NCBI GenBank assembly: GCA_007694005.1
Contig: RECN01000107.1
Location: 1 to 36,522 of the forward strand
Source: Spirochaetaceae bacterium
Lineage (GTDB): Bacteria; Spirochaetota; Spirochaetia; DSM-27196; SKKC01
Direction of reading: 5' to 3'
DNA: 36,522 nucleotides
Shown here one piece after another: positions 8,689 through 16,469 of this stretch (position 1 is its first letter; the number at the start of each line of letters is the position of its first letter). The notes under the pieces were generated by a model. The model saw only the letters and a program-made list of their open reading frames with translations. It ran no database searches and had not been told where the DNA came from. Made by a program: the position numbers and the translations under genes.

Positions 8689-9123
8689 ATGCTCAAAGGA
8701 ATACCATCGATCCTGAGCCCGGATCTTCTGAAGATCATTATGGAAATGGGCCACGGCAACGAACTGGTGATCGGCGACGGGAATTTCCCGTCAGCCGCCT
8801 GGTCGAAGAAGCTTGTACGCCTTGACGGTCACGGCATCCCGGAAATTCTCGACGCCCTGCTGAAGTTTTTCCCGCTCGACACCTTTGTCGCGCATCCCGC
8901 GGTGCTCATGGATGCCGCCGGCACCACTCCTCCCGTGTGGGAGCAGTACCGGAAGGTCATTGAGCGGCACGAGGCTGAGGCATTTGCGAAGGGCTTTGAG
9001 ACCATGGAGCGCTTTGCCTTCTACGACAGGGCCAAAGAGGCCTACGCCCACGTAGCCACCGGAGAGCGGGCGCTGTACGCGAACATCATTCTCAAGAAAG
9101 GTGTGGTAATAGAGACAGATTAA
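8689..9123 (+). CDS. fucU: L-fucose mutarotase (RbsD/FucU family)
   Basis: Speeds interconversion of the alpha and beta anomers of L-fucose, feeding the isomerase. The 144-residue protein starts MLKGIPSILSPDLLKIIMEMGHGNELVIGD, with the catalytic-site His of EMGHG, and ends with the family signature FYDRAKEAYAHVATGERALY and ANIILKKGV, as in E. coli FucU. It begins two bases after the fucI stop with AGGAAG upstream, so the two are surely one operon. Its stop is only four bases from the stop of the convergent MNT-domain gene, with no terminator between them. Confidence 0.95.
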   Translation: MLKGIPSILSPDLLKIIMEMGHGNELVIGDGNFPSAAWSKKLVRLDGHGIPEILDALLKFFPLDTFVAHPAVLMDAAGTTPPVWEQYRKVIERHEAEAFAKGFETMERFAFYDRAKEAYAHVATGERALYANIILKKGVVIETD

Positions 9124-9127
9124 AGGT

Positions 9128-9592
9128 TCAGGGACGGTCTGGTGTGGTCTGTCGTCTGGCCGGTGCGGTCGGCAGGCCTCGCCAGTAGTATCCGCCTTTG
9201 TGTCTGACGCGTTCGATACCATTGTCTGCAACATAGGCTTCAACCCGTCTCAGGCAGTCTTTATCTGCTCTGGTTCCATCGGGGAGTTCACGCGAATAGA
9301 GCGTTTCTGATCCGTCAAGGAGAGAGAGGACAAACGAAGGCATGCGTCGAAATTCGTCGAGCGTATAGATCACCGGGCTTATCTCCGGGCCTGTGTAACC
9401 GTCGGGTTCTCCATAATGCATGGCACGGTCTCGAGGCGATTCGTTTGAACTTTCGAGGATAATCAACACGTCAAGATCGCTATTCTCGTTGAAAGTACCC
9501 CTGGCATACGATCCAATGAGAAGCACGGCGAGTACATTCTCACCAAACACGTGCAGTGCATGGTTGCAGACGGCTTCTGTTGCTGGCGTCAT
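9128..9592 (-). CDS. MNT-domain nucleotidyltransferase (antitoxin-like, partner of HEPN protein)
   Basis: A 154-residue minimal nucleotidyltransferase. The signature is intact: VLLIGSYARGTFNENSDLDVLII gives GS, ten residues, DxD, which binds metal and nucleotide. A further Asp in the IYTLDEF segment may complete the triad. In MntA/HepT systems such an enzyme adds AMP groups to the HEPN toxin and silences it. Its ATG overlaps the stop of the HEPN gene by ATGA, so translation is coupled. The C-terminal 30 residues are basic and Pro/Arg-rich, with no recognised domain. Confidence 0.85.
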   Translation of the reverse strand: MTPATEAVCNHALHVFGENVLAVLLIGSYARGTFNENSDLDVLIILESSNESPRDRAMHYGEPDGYTGPEISPVIYTLDEFRRMPSFVLSLLDGSETLYSRELPDGTRADKDCLRRVEAYVADNGIERVRHKGGYYWRGLPTAPARRQTTPDRP

Positions 9593-10029
9593 GATCCCAG
9601 AGCTCGCTCGAAAAACGACCGTGACCAGGAAAGAATGGTGTCAACCTTGTTCATGGCTTCTTCCGCGTCAGTTTTGGTGTAGTCTTCCCATGGATCAACG
9701 TCGAGCGCTCCATAAAAAGCAAGCTCACGGTCTCTACGGAGCTCGAAGGAGTATCGTGCAATACGATCTACCTCCGGGCGCATCTCCGCCGAAAGTGCAG
9801 AAGAATTTTCCTTTATGATTTTGCCAACATCATGGAATTTCGGTGGCTCAATGCCTATGAGTCTCAGAACGCCTTTAAGCAGTAACTCGCAGATCTCCTG
9901 TGATTCACGAACCGTATCTGCATAACTCGACTCTTCAAAAAGTACGTTCAGCGCTTTTCTTCGCGCGAGGGACTTTCGATAGTACGTGAGTGCGAGCGAG
10001 TCCGTATCCACGCGATAAGTGTACGGCAT
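9589..10029 (-). CDS. HEPN-domain protein, upstream partner of the MNT gene
   Basis: A 146-residue helical protein with the pattern of the COG1895-like HEPN group: repeated helices, then RYSFELRRDRELAFYG and a C-terminal YTKTDAEEAMNKVDTILSW segment. The start is put at ATG 10029 because GGAG lies five bases upstream; a TTG 18 bases earlier is less likely. The RNase motif R-x4-6-H usual in toxic HEPN proteins is not present: at the expected place the sequence is RRDRELAFYG with Phe instead of His. It may therefore be a non-nuclease or a different subtype. HEPN first and MNT second with an ATGA overlap is the common order of this toxin-antitoxin class. Confidence 0.8.
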   Translation of the reverse strand: MPYTYRVDTDSLALTYYRKSLARRKALNVLFEESSYADTVRESQEICELLLKGVLRLIGIEPPKFHDVGKIIKENSSALSAEMRPEVDRIARYSFELRRDRELAFYGALDVDPWEDYTKTDAEEAMNKVDTILSWSRSFFERALGS

Positions 10030-10115
10030 CTGTACTCCAGGCCGCAAGCTCGATCGAGAGCTGCCAATAGACGCCAGAGGGGTCGGCAGGCCCGAATTTT
10101 GTTACCTTCTTTCGC

Positions 10116-11096
10116 ATGCGCATTCTTGTTACCGGTGGATCAGGTTTTATCGGCACAGCTCTCGTACCGCGGCTTCTGTCATTGGGACACGAGGTCGTGG
10201 TACTAACCCGAAAGTCGAGCCGGGTCGCCCCAGGCATAGCGGTTGCGAGCTGGGACCCTGCTACAGGTAAGTTTCAGCGCGATGTTCTGGCCGGGGTGGA
10301 CGCGGTAGTCCACCTCGCCGGGGCAGGCATTGCCGATAAGCGCTGGACGAACAGTCGCCGCGCTGCCATTCTCAACAGTCGTGTCGACAGCACGCGGCTT
10401 CTTGTGTCTGCGATGCAGGAGGCCGGAACGCCGCCGCAGGTGTTTGTTTCCGCGAGCGCGATCGGCTTCTACGGTGACACCGGTGATGATGTCCACGACG
10501 AAACCTCCGGGTCCGGGGACGGTTTCGCTGCAGAGGTCTGCCGCGCATGGGAGGCCTCGGCGACCGTTAGAGGTCCCGCTGGCGCCGCGGAAGCCGCCTC
10601 CGCCGCCGCCTCCACCGCAGAAGCCGCCTCCGCCACAGCCGCCGGTGTCCCAACCCGCACCGCGTTCCTGCGTTTCGGCACCGTCCTTGATCCGGCGGGC
10701 GGAGCGCTTGCCCGTATGCTGCCTCTGTTTCGGCTGGGCCTCGGAGGCCGACTCGGGTCGGGCAGGCAGTGGATGAGCTGCATAAGCCGCGAAGACGCTA
10801 TAGCTGCTATAGTCGAGGCGCTGGGCAACGAGGCGTTGAACGGTCCGGTCAACGTAGTCGCCCCTGACCCGATTCGCAACGCCGACTTTACGCGCGCGCT
10901 TGCTTCAGGTCTCGGGAAACGCGTCGGGCCACCTGTTCCCGGCCTTGCGCTTCGTGCGGTATACGGGCGCATGGCGAAGGAGCTACTTCTCGGCAGTTCG
11001 CGCGTAGTGCCGCGAGTGCTTACGGAGGCGGGCTTCGAGTTCCGGCACCCGGATATTGTCGCGTACCTCGAACAGCTTCATAGCGGTCGACAGTAA
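10116..11096 (+). CDS. TIGR01777 / SDR39U1-type NAD-dependent epimerase-like protein
   Basis: An atypical extended short-chain dehydrogenase of 326 residues (the YfcH group). The Rossmann glycine loop TGGSGFIGTAL starts at residue 6, followed by HLAGAGIADKRWT, the family hallmark, then VSASAIGFYGDTGDD and a C-terminal DUF1731-like segment with VPGLALRAVYGRMAKELLLGSSRVVPRVLTEAGF, quoted in part here as LLLGSSRVVPRVL. Function of this family is unclear; some members affect cell division. Residues about 149-178 are an Ala-rich low-complexity insert between WEASA and PTRTAFLRFG that the family normally lacks. No Shine-Dalgarno is visible. The gene converges with the PIN toxin gene, 15 bases apart. 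Confidence 0.88.
   Translation: MRILVTGGSGFIGTALVPRLLSLGHEVVVLTRKSSRVAPGIAVASWDPATGKFQRDVLAGVDAVVHLAGAGIADKRWTNSRRAAILNSRVDSTRLLVSAMQEAGTPPQVFVSASAIGFYGDTGDDVHDETSGSGDGFAAEVCRAWEASATVRGPAGAAEAASAAASTAEAASATAAGVPTRTAFLRFGTVLDPAGGALARMLPLFRLGLGGRLGSGRQWMSCISREDAIAAIVEALGNEALNGPVNVVAPDPIRNADFTRALASGLGKRVGPPVPGLALRAVYGRMAKELLLGSSRVVPRVLTEAGFEFRHPDIVAYLEQLHSGRQ
10590..10634. repeat. 15-bp direct repeats coding the Ala-rich insert
   Basis: The block GAAGCCGCCTCCGCC occurs at 10590-10604 and again at 10620-10634, with a GCC-rich unit of the same length between them. It encodes Ala, Glu and Ser and looks like an in-frame slippage expansion within the epimerase gene. Confidence 0.75.
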
Positions 11097-11111
11097 GGCC
11101 GGAGCCCACGG

Positions 11112-11501
11112 TCAGACACGGGTCAGCTGCGGGAGCGCGTCAAAGTGAGCATCCCGACTGTAGAGCGGGAGTTCGTGCTGCACGACCAATGAGGCTATCC
11201 ACATATCGTTGGTCGGAATAGGGGTGCCCGCGGTTCGAAGCTGGCGGTATAGCTGCGCGTAGTGCCGGGTCGTCGCAAGATCAGAGTAGAGAATCTCTAC
11301 ACGGGGCCTATGCAGAAACTGCTCGAAACGGCGTTCGTTTTCGCTGCTGCGGGTACCAGCAGCAAATCCTGCCCGGAGTTCTGCTACGACAACGAACGGC
11401 ACGCAGATCCGTCCTGCTGATCGGAATACGGCGACAGCTTCCGGGATTCCGTCTACAAAGTCCCGGTAGCGATTCGTGTCGATGACGACGCCTATTTCCA
11501 T
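11112..11501 (-). CDS. PIN-domain ribonuclease toxin (VapC/FitB-like)
   Basis: A 129-residue PIN domain protein. The acidic metal-binding site is complete: Asp8 (VVIDTNRYRD), Glu41 (VVAELRAGF), Asp99 (PTNDMWIA) and Asp117 (SRDAHF), so nuclease activity is expected, typically on tRNA or rRNA. The start is the ATG of MEIGVV, which overlaps the end of the upstream antitoxin gene by ten bases; longer upstream reading is antitoxin sequence in another frame. The strict gene order antitoxin then toxin, with overlap, is typical of VapBC/FitAB modules. Confidence 0.92.
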   Translation of the reverse strand: MEIGVVIDTNRYRDFVDGIPEAVAVFRSAGRICVPFVVVAELRAGFAAGTRSSENERRFEQFLHRPRVEILYSDLATTRHYAQLYRQLRTAGTPIPTNDMWIASLVVQHELPLYSRDAHFDALPQLTRV

Positions 11502-11737
11502 AGCTCGGGGTCTACCGTGTCCTGTTCGGACAATGCGGCATCGAAGTCGGGGTCGTGTACCCATGAACCCGCGAGATCGTCGAGGTCGTCGTATTGTGTC
11601 GGTACATCAGAGAGGCCGGTACCGCGATACAACACCTGTAGCGTCGCTTCGTTCAGGCTCTTCCCGGTCTTCTTCGCAATTTCCCGGATGCGGCGATCGA
11701 CGGCATCAGGGATGTTTCTAATCGTATACTGCACCAT
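11492..11737 (-). CDS. FitA-like ribbon-helix-helix antitoxin
   Basis: An 81-residue protein. The N-terminal MVQYTIRNIPDAVDRRIRE segment is the usual ribbon and first helix of FitA/StbC-type antitoxins, followed by AKKTGKSLNEATLQVLYRG. The acidic C-terminal half (DDLDDLAGSWVHDPDFDAAL) should wrap the PIN toxin, as in FitAB, where an Arg-poor acidic tail blocks the active site. The start is the ATG at 11737 with GGAG seven bases upstream. It probably represses its own promoter through the 12-bp inverted repeat immediately upstream. Confidence 0.9.
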   Translation of the reverse strand: MVQYTIRNIPDAVDRRIREIAKKTGKSLNEATLQVLYRGTGLSDVPTQYDDLDDLAGSWVHDPDFDAALSEQDTVDPELWK

Positions 11738-11746
11738 GTATGTACT

Positions 11747-11785
11747 CCGTGCATGCATTGTAGGCAAAATATGCATGCACGGCAA
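11747..11785 (-). promoter_or_regulatory. Antitoxin-toxin promoter enclosed by 12-bp perfect inverted repeat
   Basis: Minus-strand TTGCCG (11785-11780), 17 bases, TACAAT (11762-11757). CCGTGCATGCAT (11747-11758) and its exact complement ATGCATGCACGG (11771-11782) are 12 bases apart, so the centres are 24 bp apart. One arm covers the -35 and the other the -10 and start region. This is a convincing autoregulation site for the ribbon-helix-helix antitoxin. The ribosome site GGAG lies at the edge of the downstream arm. Confidence 0.75.
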
Positions 11786-11826
11786 TACCGCAGGAAAAAC
11801 ACCAGAGTGGTGGACAGTACGCGTCG

Positions 11827-12420
11827 TCAGGCCTTTTCTTCGAGCGCCTCGACAAGTTCGCGTGTCGTTTCGCCCCACATGCCGGCTTCGTACCAGCCCG
11901 CCATTTCTTCGAGGAACTCACGGTACAGGGCGCCGAACTTCTTTGCAGCCTCTGCGTCTCCCTGCTTCTGCTTTTCGTAGAGTGGTTCGAAGTCCGGGTG
12001 TTCCGCCTTCCACGCGTCTTTCTTTGTTCCTGCTGCTTCAGGCGCTTCTATCCAGCGAACGAGCTCGGTGCCGTCTTCGCTCCAGATCGAGACAGCCGGG
12101 ATATGATCATCACCATCTTTCTCATAGTAGTTCTTGAACTCCGGCTGCTCGGAACCGCGAACAATGACAAACTCGATACCGGCTGCGGCAAAGAAGGGTG
12201 CGAGCATCGGCACGATGCACGCGGAGTCACCGCACCAGTCTTCGGTCTGTACCGACGCGTAAGCAGCATTCGTCTTGAGCGCCGCGTCTTTCAGTCTCGC
12301 AACGTGGCTCTCGTCGGGGCTTGCGGTCTCAAAGAGGCGCTTCATGAGCGAACGGTAGTTCCGCACGTTCTGCACGTAAGTTTCGGGGTCGTATCCTTTA
12401 TCCAATATTGCATGTATCAT
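11827..12420 (-). CDS. Thioredoxin-fold family protein (thioredoxin_9-like)
   Basis: A 197-residue cytosolic protein. The central YASVQTEDWCGDSACIVPML segment has the WCGDS motif of the thioredoxin_9 family; the second Cys comes as Ser-Ala-Cys rather than in a CxxC, giving CGDSAC. A strand IEFVIVRGSEQPEFKNYY and a cis-Pro-type HIPAVSIW follow, consistent with a thioredoxin fold. The C-terminal third is charged and helical (AEAAKKFGALYREFLEE). Redox partner unknown. The start is taken as ATG 12420; an upstream TTG at 12456 is possible. CCAATAT and ATATTGG arms (12402-12408 and 12421-12427) surround this ATG, and no Shine-Dalgarno is visible. A weak TTGAAC-17-TACCTT pair ends seven bases before the ATG. 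Confidence 0.82.
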   Translation of the reverse strand: MIHAILDKGYDPETYVQNVRNYRSLMKRLFETASPDESHVARLKDAALKTNAAYASVQTEDWCGDSACIVPMLAPFFAAAGIEFVIVRGSEQPEFKNYYEKDGDDHIPAVSIWSEDGTELVRWIEAPEAAGTKKDAWKAEHPDFEPLYEKQKQGDAEAAKKFGALYREFLEEMAGWYEAGMWGETTRELVEALEEKA

Positions 12421-12461
12421 ATATTGGAAGGTAATCGATATCCGCACCGGGTTCAAGCAGC

Positions 12462-12490
12462 TTGCACTGGTGATTCAGGGCTTCTATGAT
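12462..12490 (+). promoter_or_regulatory. Predicted promoter of the GH94-like gene
   Basis: TTGCAC (12462-12467), 17 bases, TATGAT (12485-12490); eight bases then ATG 12499. With no Shine-Dalgarno in front of the ATG, the transcript is predicted to start at or within two bases of the start codon. Confidence 0.55.
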
Positions 12491-12498
12491 CGCTCTTC

Positions 12499-14775
12499 AT
12501 GACACCAATGTCCGACCGCACAACCGGTTACAACTATCATTTCAACGATTCGTTCTACCTCAGGGTGTTTCCCGACATGCAGGGTCCTGCGTGGTATCGA
12601 GGCAAACGGATTACACCGGTACATGCGGGTTCGCGCCTCGTGTACGTGACCGATTACGACACGGGTCTCAGTTTCAACCCCGCGGCGACGCACCTGCCCA
12701 CCGTCCCTGACCGGCACGAATGGGACGCGTCGGACACGCAGACCCGCTGCACCGCGGAAGCCGATGGTGTTCACGTGACGTGGACCATCATGACCCCGGG
12801 CGAGGCGCCGGTCGAGCTCTGGAGAATCGAGGTCGGAAACCAGAGCACCCGCCGGCGCCGGGTCGGGCTTGGAGCCGCGGTCCTTGCCCCCGAAGGGGGG
12901 CACATGGGTGCGCGTACCGAGTGGGACTCGGAGCACTCCTGCATTCTGGCGCAGCAGATCAGCTTTCACGGCCGCTACGACGACTACGCGGTTATCGCGA
13001 CCGATCCTCAGGGCACAGCACTCGTGGCCCATCCGGCGCCGGATGCTGTCTGCTGCTCATTATCCGAGTTTCGCGGGGGCAGGCCGCTCGGGTCTTTGCC
13101 TGCATTCCTCGACGCGCAGGCGAGAAGCTGTCCGGTAAACAGCGCCGAAGCACCAGTCCTTGCCGTCCGGTACGAGCGCGAGCTGGAACCCGGTGCCACC
13201 GCGGCTGTGTTCCTGTCTGTTCTTCGTGCGAACGACGGTACCGAGGCTTCCTTGCACGCCGTAACGAGGCAGGAGGAATGGGATGCTGCCTCAAAGAGCG
13301 CTGTGCAGTACCTCGACCGCTACGCAGGAAGCTTCACGATCGACACGCCGGAACCGCGACTGAACGACATGGTAAACCGTGGCCTGCGCAGGGAAATCCT
13401 CTGGGAGACCCGCTTGTGGCGAAACGGCATCTCCACCCCCTGGCGCAACGAACTGCAGGATGCCCTCGGCTACGCGGTGTGGAATCCGGATGAGGCGGTC
13501 CACTACCTTGAGGCGGTCACGCGTGCGCAGCGTCCCGACGGCTACCTGCAGGTCTGGAACACCCGGGAGGGTGAGAAACCCAACCATCCCCTCGTGAACC
13601 TCCGGCATACCGACGGTGGAATCTGGCTTGTGGTATGCTGGATCAACTTCTTCAGGGTCACGGGCTGCTGGGATCTCTGGGACAGGCAGCTTGCCTATAC
13701 CGATGGAAGCTCTGGACCGCTGTCAGAGCACCTGCGCCGCGCGCTTGAGTTCTCTTTCGCCGACCGCGGTGCTCACGGGCTCGTGCTCATGCACGACGGG
13801 GACTGGACTGATCCCATGAATGGTCCCGGCCGGGAAGGGCGCGGTGAAAGCGGCTGGGCGACACAGGCGCTTCGCTATGCGTGTGCAATTACAGAGAAAT
13901 CACTGAAGGAACAGGGTGATGATGCCGGCGCCGACCGCTGCCACGCTATGGCAGACGAGCTCGGAGCGGTGATCACGACTGCACTCTCACGCCGCGACGG
14001 CGCCTACGCCTACGGATACGACGACGCAGGCAGGCGATTCGGCGACGAGACCGACGGTCGCACCTTTCTGAATACACAAAGCTGGGGGCTCATCTCCGGC
14101 GCCGCCGCGGAAGACTGTTCCGCCGTGGATAACGGCGCCGCCGGTGAGCTCGACGGCACCGCAGACGGATGCGCCCGGGCGATCCGGAGACTCGCAACGC
14201 CCTACGGACCCCGTCTGCTCGACCCGGCCTTCGGAGGCTGGGACCCGCAGATCGGCAGGGTCAGTCTCAAGGTTCCCGGTACGACCGAGAACGGGTCGGT
14301 CTACTGCCACGCTTCGGTGTTCGCGGCCTACGGGCTTGCCATGATCGGTGATGCCGATGCGAGCCTTGATATCGTCCTGCGTACGATTCCGGGACACCCC
14401 GATCATACTGCCGGTGTTCCGAAGCAGCTCGCTTTGTACCAGCCCAACAGTTACTTCTACGAACCCGGGCACCCGCAGTGCGGTACCAGCACCGGAACAC
14501 TCGGTACCGGAACCTGTACCTGGATGGTGCTAACGGTGTTCCAGCAGTATTTCGGTATTTCTTTCGGTCCTGACGGCCTCAGGGTGGAACCACGACTTCC
14601 GTCGGGCTGGGAACGGGCGTCGGTTACGTTTGCCCGGAGCCATACGGTGTTTGATATCCACGTTGAACGGTCGGAGTGTGACACGCCGCAAACCATGGTC
14701 AACGGCGCGCTTCACACCGCGCCGTGTATTGCCTGGGAGCACGAATCACGAGTCAATGTGGTCGTTCTCGTGTAA
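12499..14775 (+). CDS. GH94-like glycoside phosphorylase / GH36-like superfamily enzyme
   Basis: A 758-residue cytosolic carbohydrate enzyme with no signal peptide. The N-terminal 270 residues are the beta-sandwich of glycosyltransferase-36-type proteins (SRLVYVTDYDTGLSFNP, NQSTRRRRVGL). The catalytic (alpha/alpha)6 barrel carries the GH94 marks: HDGDWTDPMN followed by GREGRGESGWATQ, with Trp436 and Asp438 at the place of the phosphorolysis general acid, then FLNTQSWGLISGAA, LKVPGTTENGSVYCHASVF, PNSYFYEP and a C-terminal FGISFGPDGLRVEPRLPSGW. GH94 enzymes reversibly split beta-glucosides such as cellobiose or chitobiose with phosphate. The family's usual DWND reads DWTD here, so the substrate may differ. 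Two ATGs (12499, 12508) are possible. It is next to the flavoprotein gene at 14844. Confidence 0.8.
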   Translation: MTPMSDRTTGYNYHFNDSFYLRVFPDMQGPAWYRGKRITPVHAGSRLVYVTDYDTGLSFNPAATHLPTVPDRHEWDASDTQTRCTAEADGVHVTWTIMTPGEAPVELWRIEVGNQSTRRRRVGLGAAVLAPEGGHMGARTEWDSEHSCILAQQISFHGRYDDYAVIATDPQGTALVAHPAPDAVCCSLSEFRGGRPLGSLPAFLDAQARSCPVNSAEAPVLAVRYERELEPGATAAVFLSVLRANDGTEASLHAVTRQEEWDAASKSAVQYLDRYAGSFTIDTPEPRLNDMVNRGLRREILWETRLWRNGISTPWRNELQDALGYAVWNPDEAVHYLEAVTRAQRPDGYLQVWNTREGEKPNHPLVNLRHTDGGIWLVVCWINFFRVTGCWDLWDRQLAYTDGSSGPLSEHLRRALEFSFADRGAHGLVLMHDGDWTDPMNGPGREGRGESGWATQALRYACAITEKSLKEQGDDAGADRCHAMADELGAVITTALSRRDGAYAYGYDDAGRRFGDETDGRTFLNTQSWGLISGAAAEDCSAVDNGAAGELDGTADGCARAIRRLATPYGPRLLDPAFGGWDPQIGRVSLKVPGTTENGSVYCHASVFAAYGLAMIGDADASLDIVLRTIPGHPDHTAGVPKQLALYQPNSYFYEPGHPQCGTSTGTLGTGTCTWMVLTVFQQYFGISFGPDGLRVEPRLPSGWERASVTFARSHTVFDIHVERSECDTPQTMVNGALHTAPCIAWEHESRVNVVVLV

Positions 14776-14792
14776 AAAGTACCGAAACAGGT

Positions 14793-14820
14793 TTGACACC
14801 GGATTAAACATAGGTTTACA
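14793..14820 (+). promoter_or_regulatory. Promoter with TAAAC-N4-GTTTA operator before flavoprotein 1
   Basis: TTGACA (14793-14798), six bases, then the palindrome TAAACATAGGTTTA (14805-14818), whose right half forms the start of a TTTACA -10 at 14815-14820 (spacing 16). The exact reverse complement of the 14-mer recurs before the ABC importer gene at 19564-19577 with the same six-base gap. It is the likely site of the GntR/LacI-type regulator encoded at 24110. Confidence 0.7.
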
Positions 14821-14843
14821 TCGTCCAGAAGGATGTTTTACGC

Positions 14844-16412
14844 ATGAACACAACCCACGCAGATCTCGTTGTATACGGCGCTACCCCCGCTGGTATCGCC
14901 TCCGCCTGTACCGCTTCCGACCGCGGCATGACGGTACTGCTGCTTGAGCCTGGGAAACACGTTGGTGGGCACCTCACAAGCGGGATCTGTACGACTGAAT
15001 GCGAGCACATGCTCGCTCCGAGTTTTCGCGGCTGGATGCTGAAGTTCCTGCGACTGCTTGGAGACATGTACAACATTGATGCTCCGCTCCACCGCTGGGA
15101 GCCGCATCGGGCGACCGAGGCCTATCATACCCTGCTCGACGAGGCAGGAGTACAGCTTCGCATGGAGTCGGTGATCGCGACGGTGCAGACCGGGAGTGCC
15201 CGCATTACGTCTGTGACCCTGGAAGACGGCGCCGTCGTCAGCGCTCCGCTGTGGATAGACGCTTCGTACGAAGGCGATCTCATGGCAGGAGCAGGAGTTC
15301 CCTATGCCGTGGGACGCGAGCCGATTTCCACCTACCGCGAAAGCCTCGCCGGAGTTCGATTTATCGACAGCCTCGAGGAGGTCGAAAACTCCAAAGGCCA
15401 CGCCTGCCGGATCGATCACGTATGGGAAATGGACCTGAAGGATAGCCGTGGTCGCTGGATAGACGGGATCATCCCGTCAGAAGGTATACATGAGACTCGC
15501 GGAAGCGGTGACGGCAAGGTCATGAACTACCACTACCGGGTTACGGTCAGCTCAAAGCCCGACCGCGTTCCCTTTCCCGTTCCGTCCGACTACGACGAAT
15601 CGCGCTATGAGCTGCTGTCGCGATTTTTCCATTCTGCTCCAGAGACCGATTTGCGCATGGTCCTGGCCTTTCTGAATCACCCCTCCGGGCAATACGAACC
15701 GCATCCGGAGCTGTTTACCAAAGTGACCCCCGGTTTGAAGTGGGAGCTGAACAACCTGCAGGGATCTATTCTGTCGCTCGGACACCTCGGCGGGCAGTTT
15801 GATTATCCCGACGGCGATCGGGAAACGCGTGCCCGGGTCATACAGGACCATTACAGCCACAACGCGGGACTGCTGCATTATCTGAGCACGAGCACCGACG
15901 TTCCACCGCACATCCGAAGCGAGATGAACCAATGGGGACTCCCGGCCGACGAGTACATGGACAACGACCACTGGCCCTACCAGCCCTACATACGCGAGAC
16001 ACGGCGCATGCAGGGCGCCTACGTCATGACGCAGAAGGATCTGCTTGAGGATATAGAGAAACCCGACTGCATCTACTGGAACTCGCACTGGATTGACTGC
16101 CACCACGTGCAGCGCCTCGGTCTCGACGATACGCACTTCCGGAACGAAGGCCGAATCTGGAAAGAAATCACGGTGCCCTACGCGGTTCCCTACCGGGCGC
16201 TTCTTCCAAAGCCTGAACACTGCACGAATCTGCTCGTACCCGGCTGCGTGAGCTCGAGTCACGTCGCGTTCAGTTCGATCCGCCTCGAAAGCACGTGGAT
16301 GGGGCTCGGGGAGGCGGCGGGTGAGGCGGCAGCCCTTGCGCACGAGGCCGACGGTACTGTTCAACGCGTACCGTCGGACCGTCTGAGGGATCGCCTGGGT
16401 CTTTCGGGATAG
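14844..16412 (+). CDS. FAD-dependent oxidoreductase (FAD_oxidored family), copy 1
   Basis: A 522-residue flavoprotein without signal peptide. The N-terminal dinucleotide loop LVVYGATPAGIASACTASDRG and the following VLLLEPGKHVGGHLTSG are typical of the FAD_oxidored (Pfam 12831) group; a second FAD contact comes at APLWIDASYEGDLMAGAGVPYAVGRE, partly quoted as DASYEGDLMAGAG. The C-terminal cap contains HWPYQPYIRETRRMQGAYVMTQ and the FAD-closing NLLVPGCVSSSHVAFSSIRLE. The substrate of this family is largely unknown; linkage to sugar uptake and glycosidase genes suggests a sugar or glycoside. AAGGA stands ten bases upstream of the ATG. It has its own promoter and operator and shares the fold with the protein at 17840. 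Confidence 0.85.
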   Translation: MNTTHADLVVYGATPAGIASACTASDRGMTVLLLEPGKHVGGHLTSGICTTECEHMLAPSFRGWMLKFLRLLGDMYNIDAPLHRWEPHRATEAYHTLLDEAGVQLRMESVIATVQTGSARITSVTLEDGAVVSAPLWIDASYEGDLMAGAGVPYAVGREPISTYRESLAGVRFIDSLEEVENSKGHACRIDHVWEMDLKDSRGRWIDGIIPSEGIHETRGSGDGKVMNYHYRVTVSSKPDRVPFPVPSDYDESRYELLSRFFHSAPETDLRMVLAFLNHPSGQYEPHPELFTKVTPGLKWELNNLQGSILSLGHLGGQFDYPDGDRETRARVIQDHYSHNAGLLHYLSTSTDVPPHIRSEMNQWGLPADEYMDNDHWPYQPYIRETRRMQGAYVMTQKDLLEDIEKPDCIYWNSHWIDCHHVQRLGLDDTHFRNEGRIWKEITVPYAVPYRALLPKPEHCTNLLVPGCVSSSHVAFSSIRLESTWMGLGEAAGEAAALAHEADGTVQRVPSDRLRDRLGLSG

Positions 16413-16432
16413 CCTACGAGATTTTCCTAAGA

Positions 16433-16461
16433 TTGACACAGGCAGGCATACCTCATAGTCT
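16433..16461 (+). promoter_or_regulatory. Predicted promoter of the receiver-PAS gene
   Basis: TTGACA (16433-16438), 17 bases, TAGTCT (16456-16461). The ATG follows at 16470, eight bases after the -10, with no Shine-Dalgarno, again pointing to a leaderless mRNA. Confidence 0.5.
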
Positions 16462-16469
16462 TATTGACA

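Noticed and set aside
12402-12427. CCAATAT/ATATTGG repeat as firm operator of the thioredoxin-fold gene
   Set aside because: Arms are short and AT-rich, and no clear promoter fits; noted only in the gene entry.
12484-13032. Minus-strand open frame of 182 codons
   Set aside because: It has no recognisable domain and covers the GH94-like gene, which has many family motifs.
15552-16439. Minus-strand open frame of 295 codons inside flavoprotein 1
   Set aside because: Shadow frame: no motifs, and the plus-strand flavoprotein continues with conserved FAD-closing residues.
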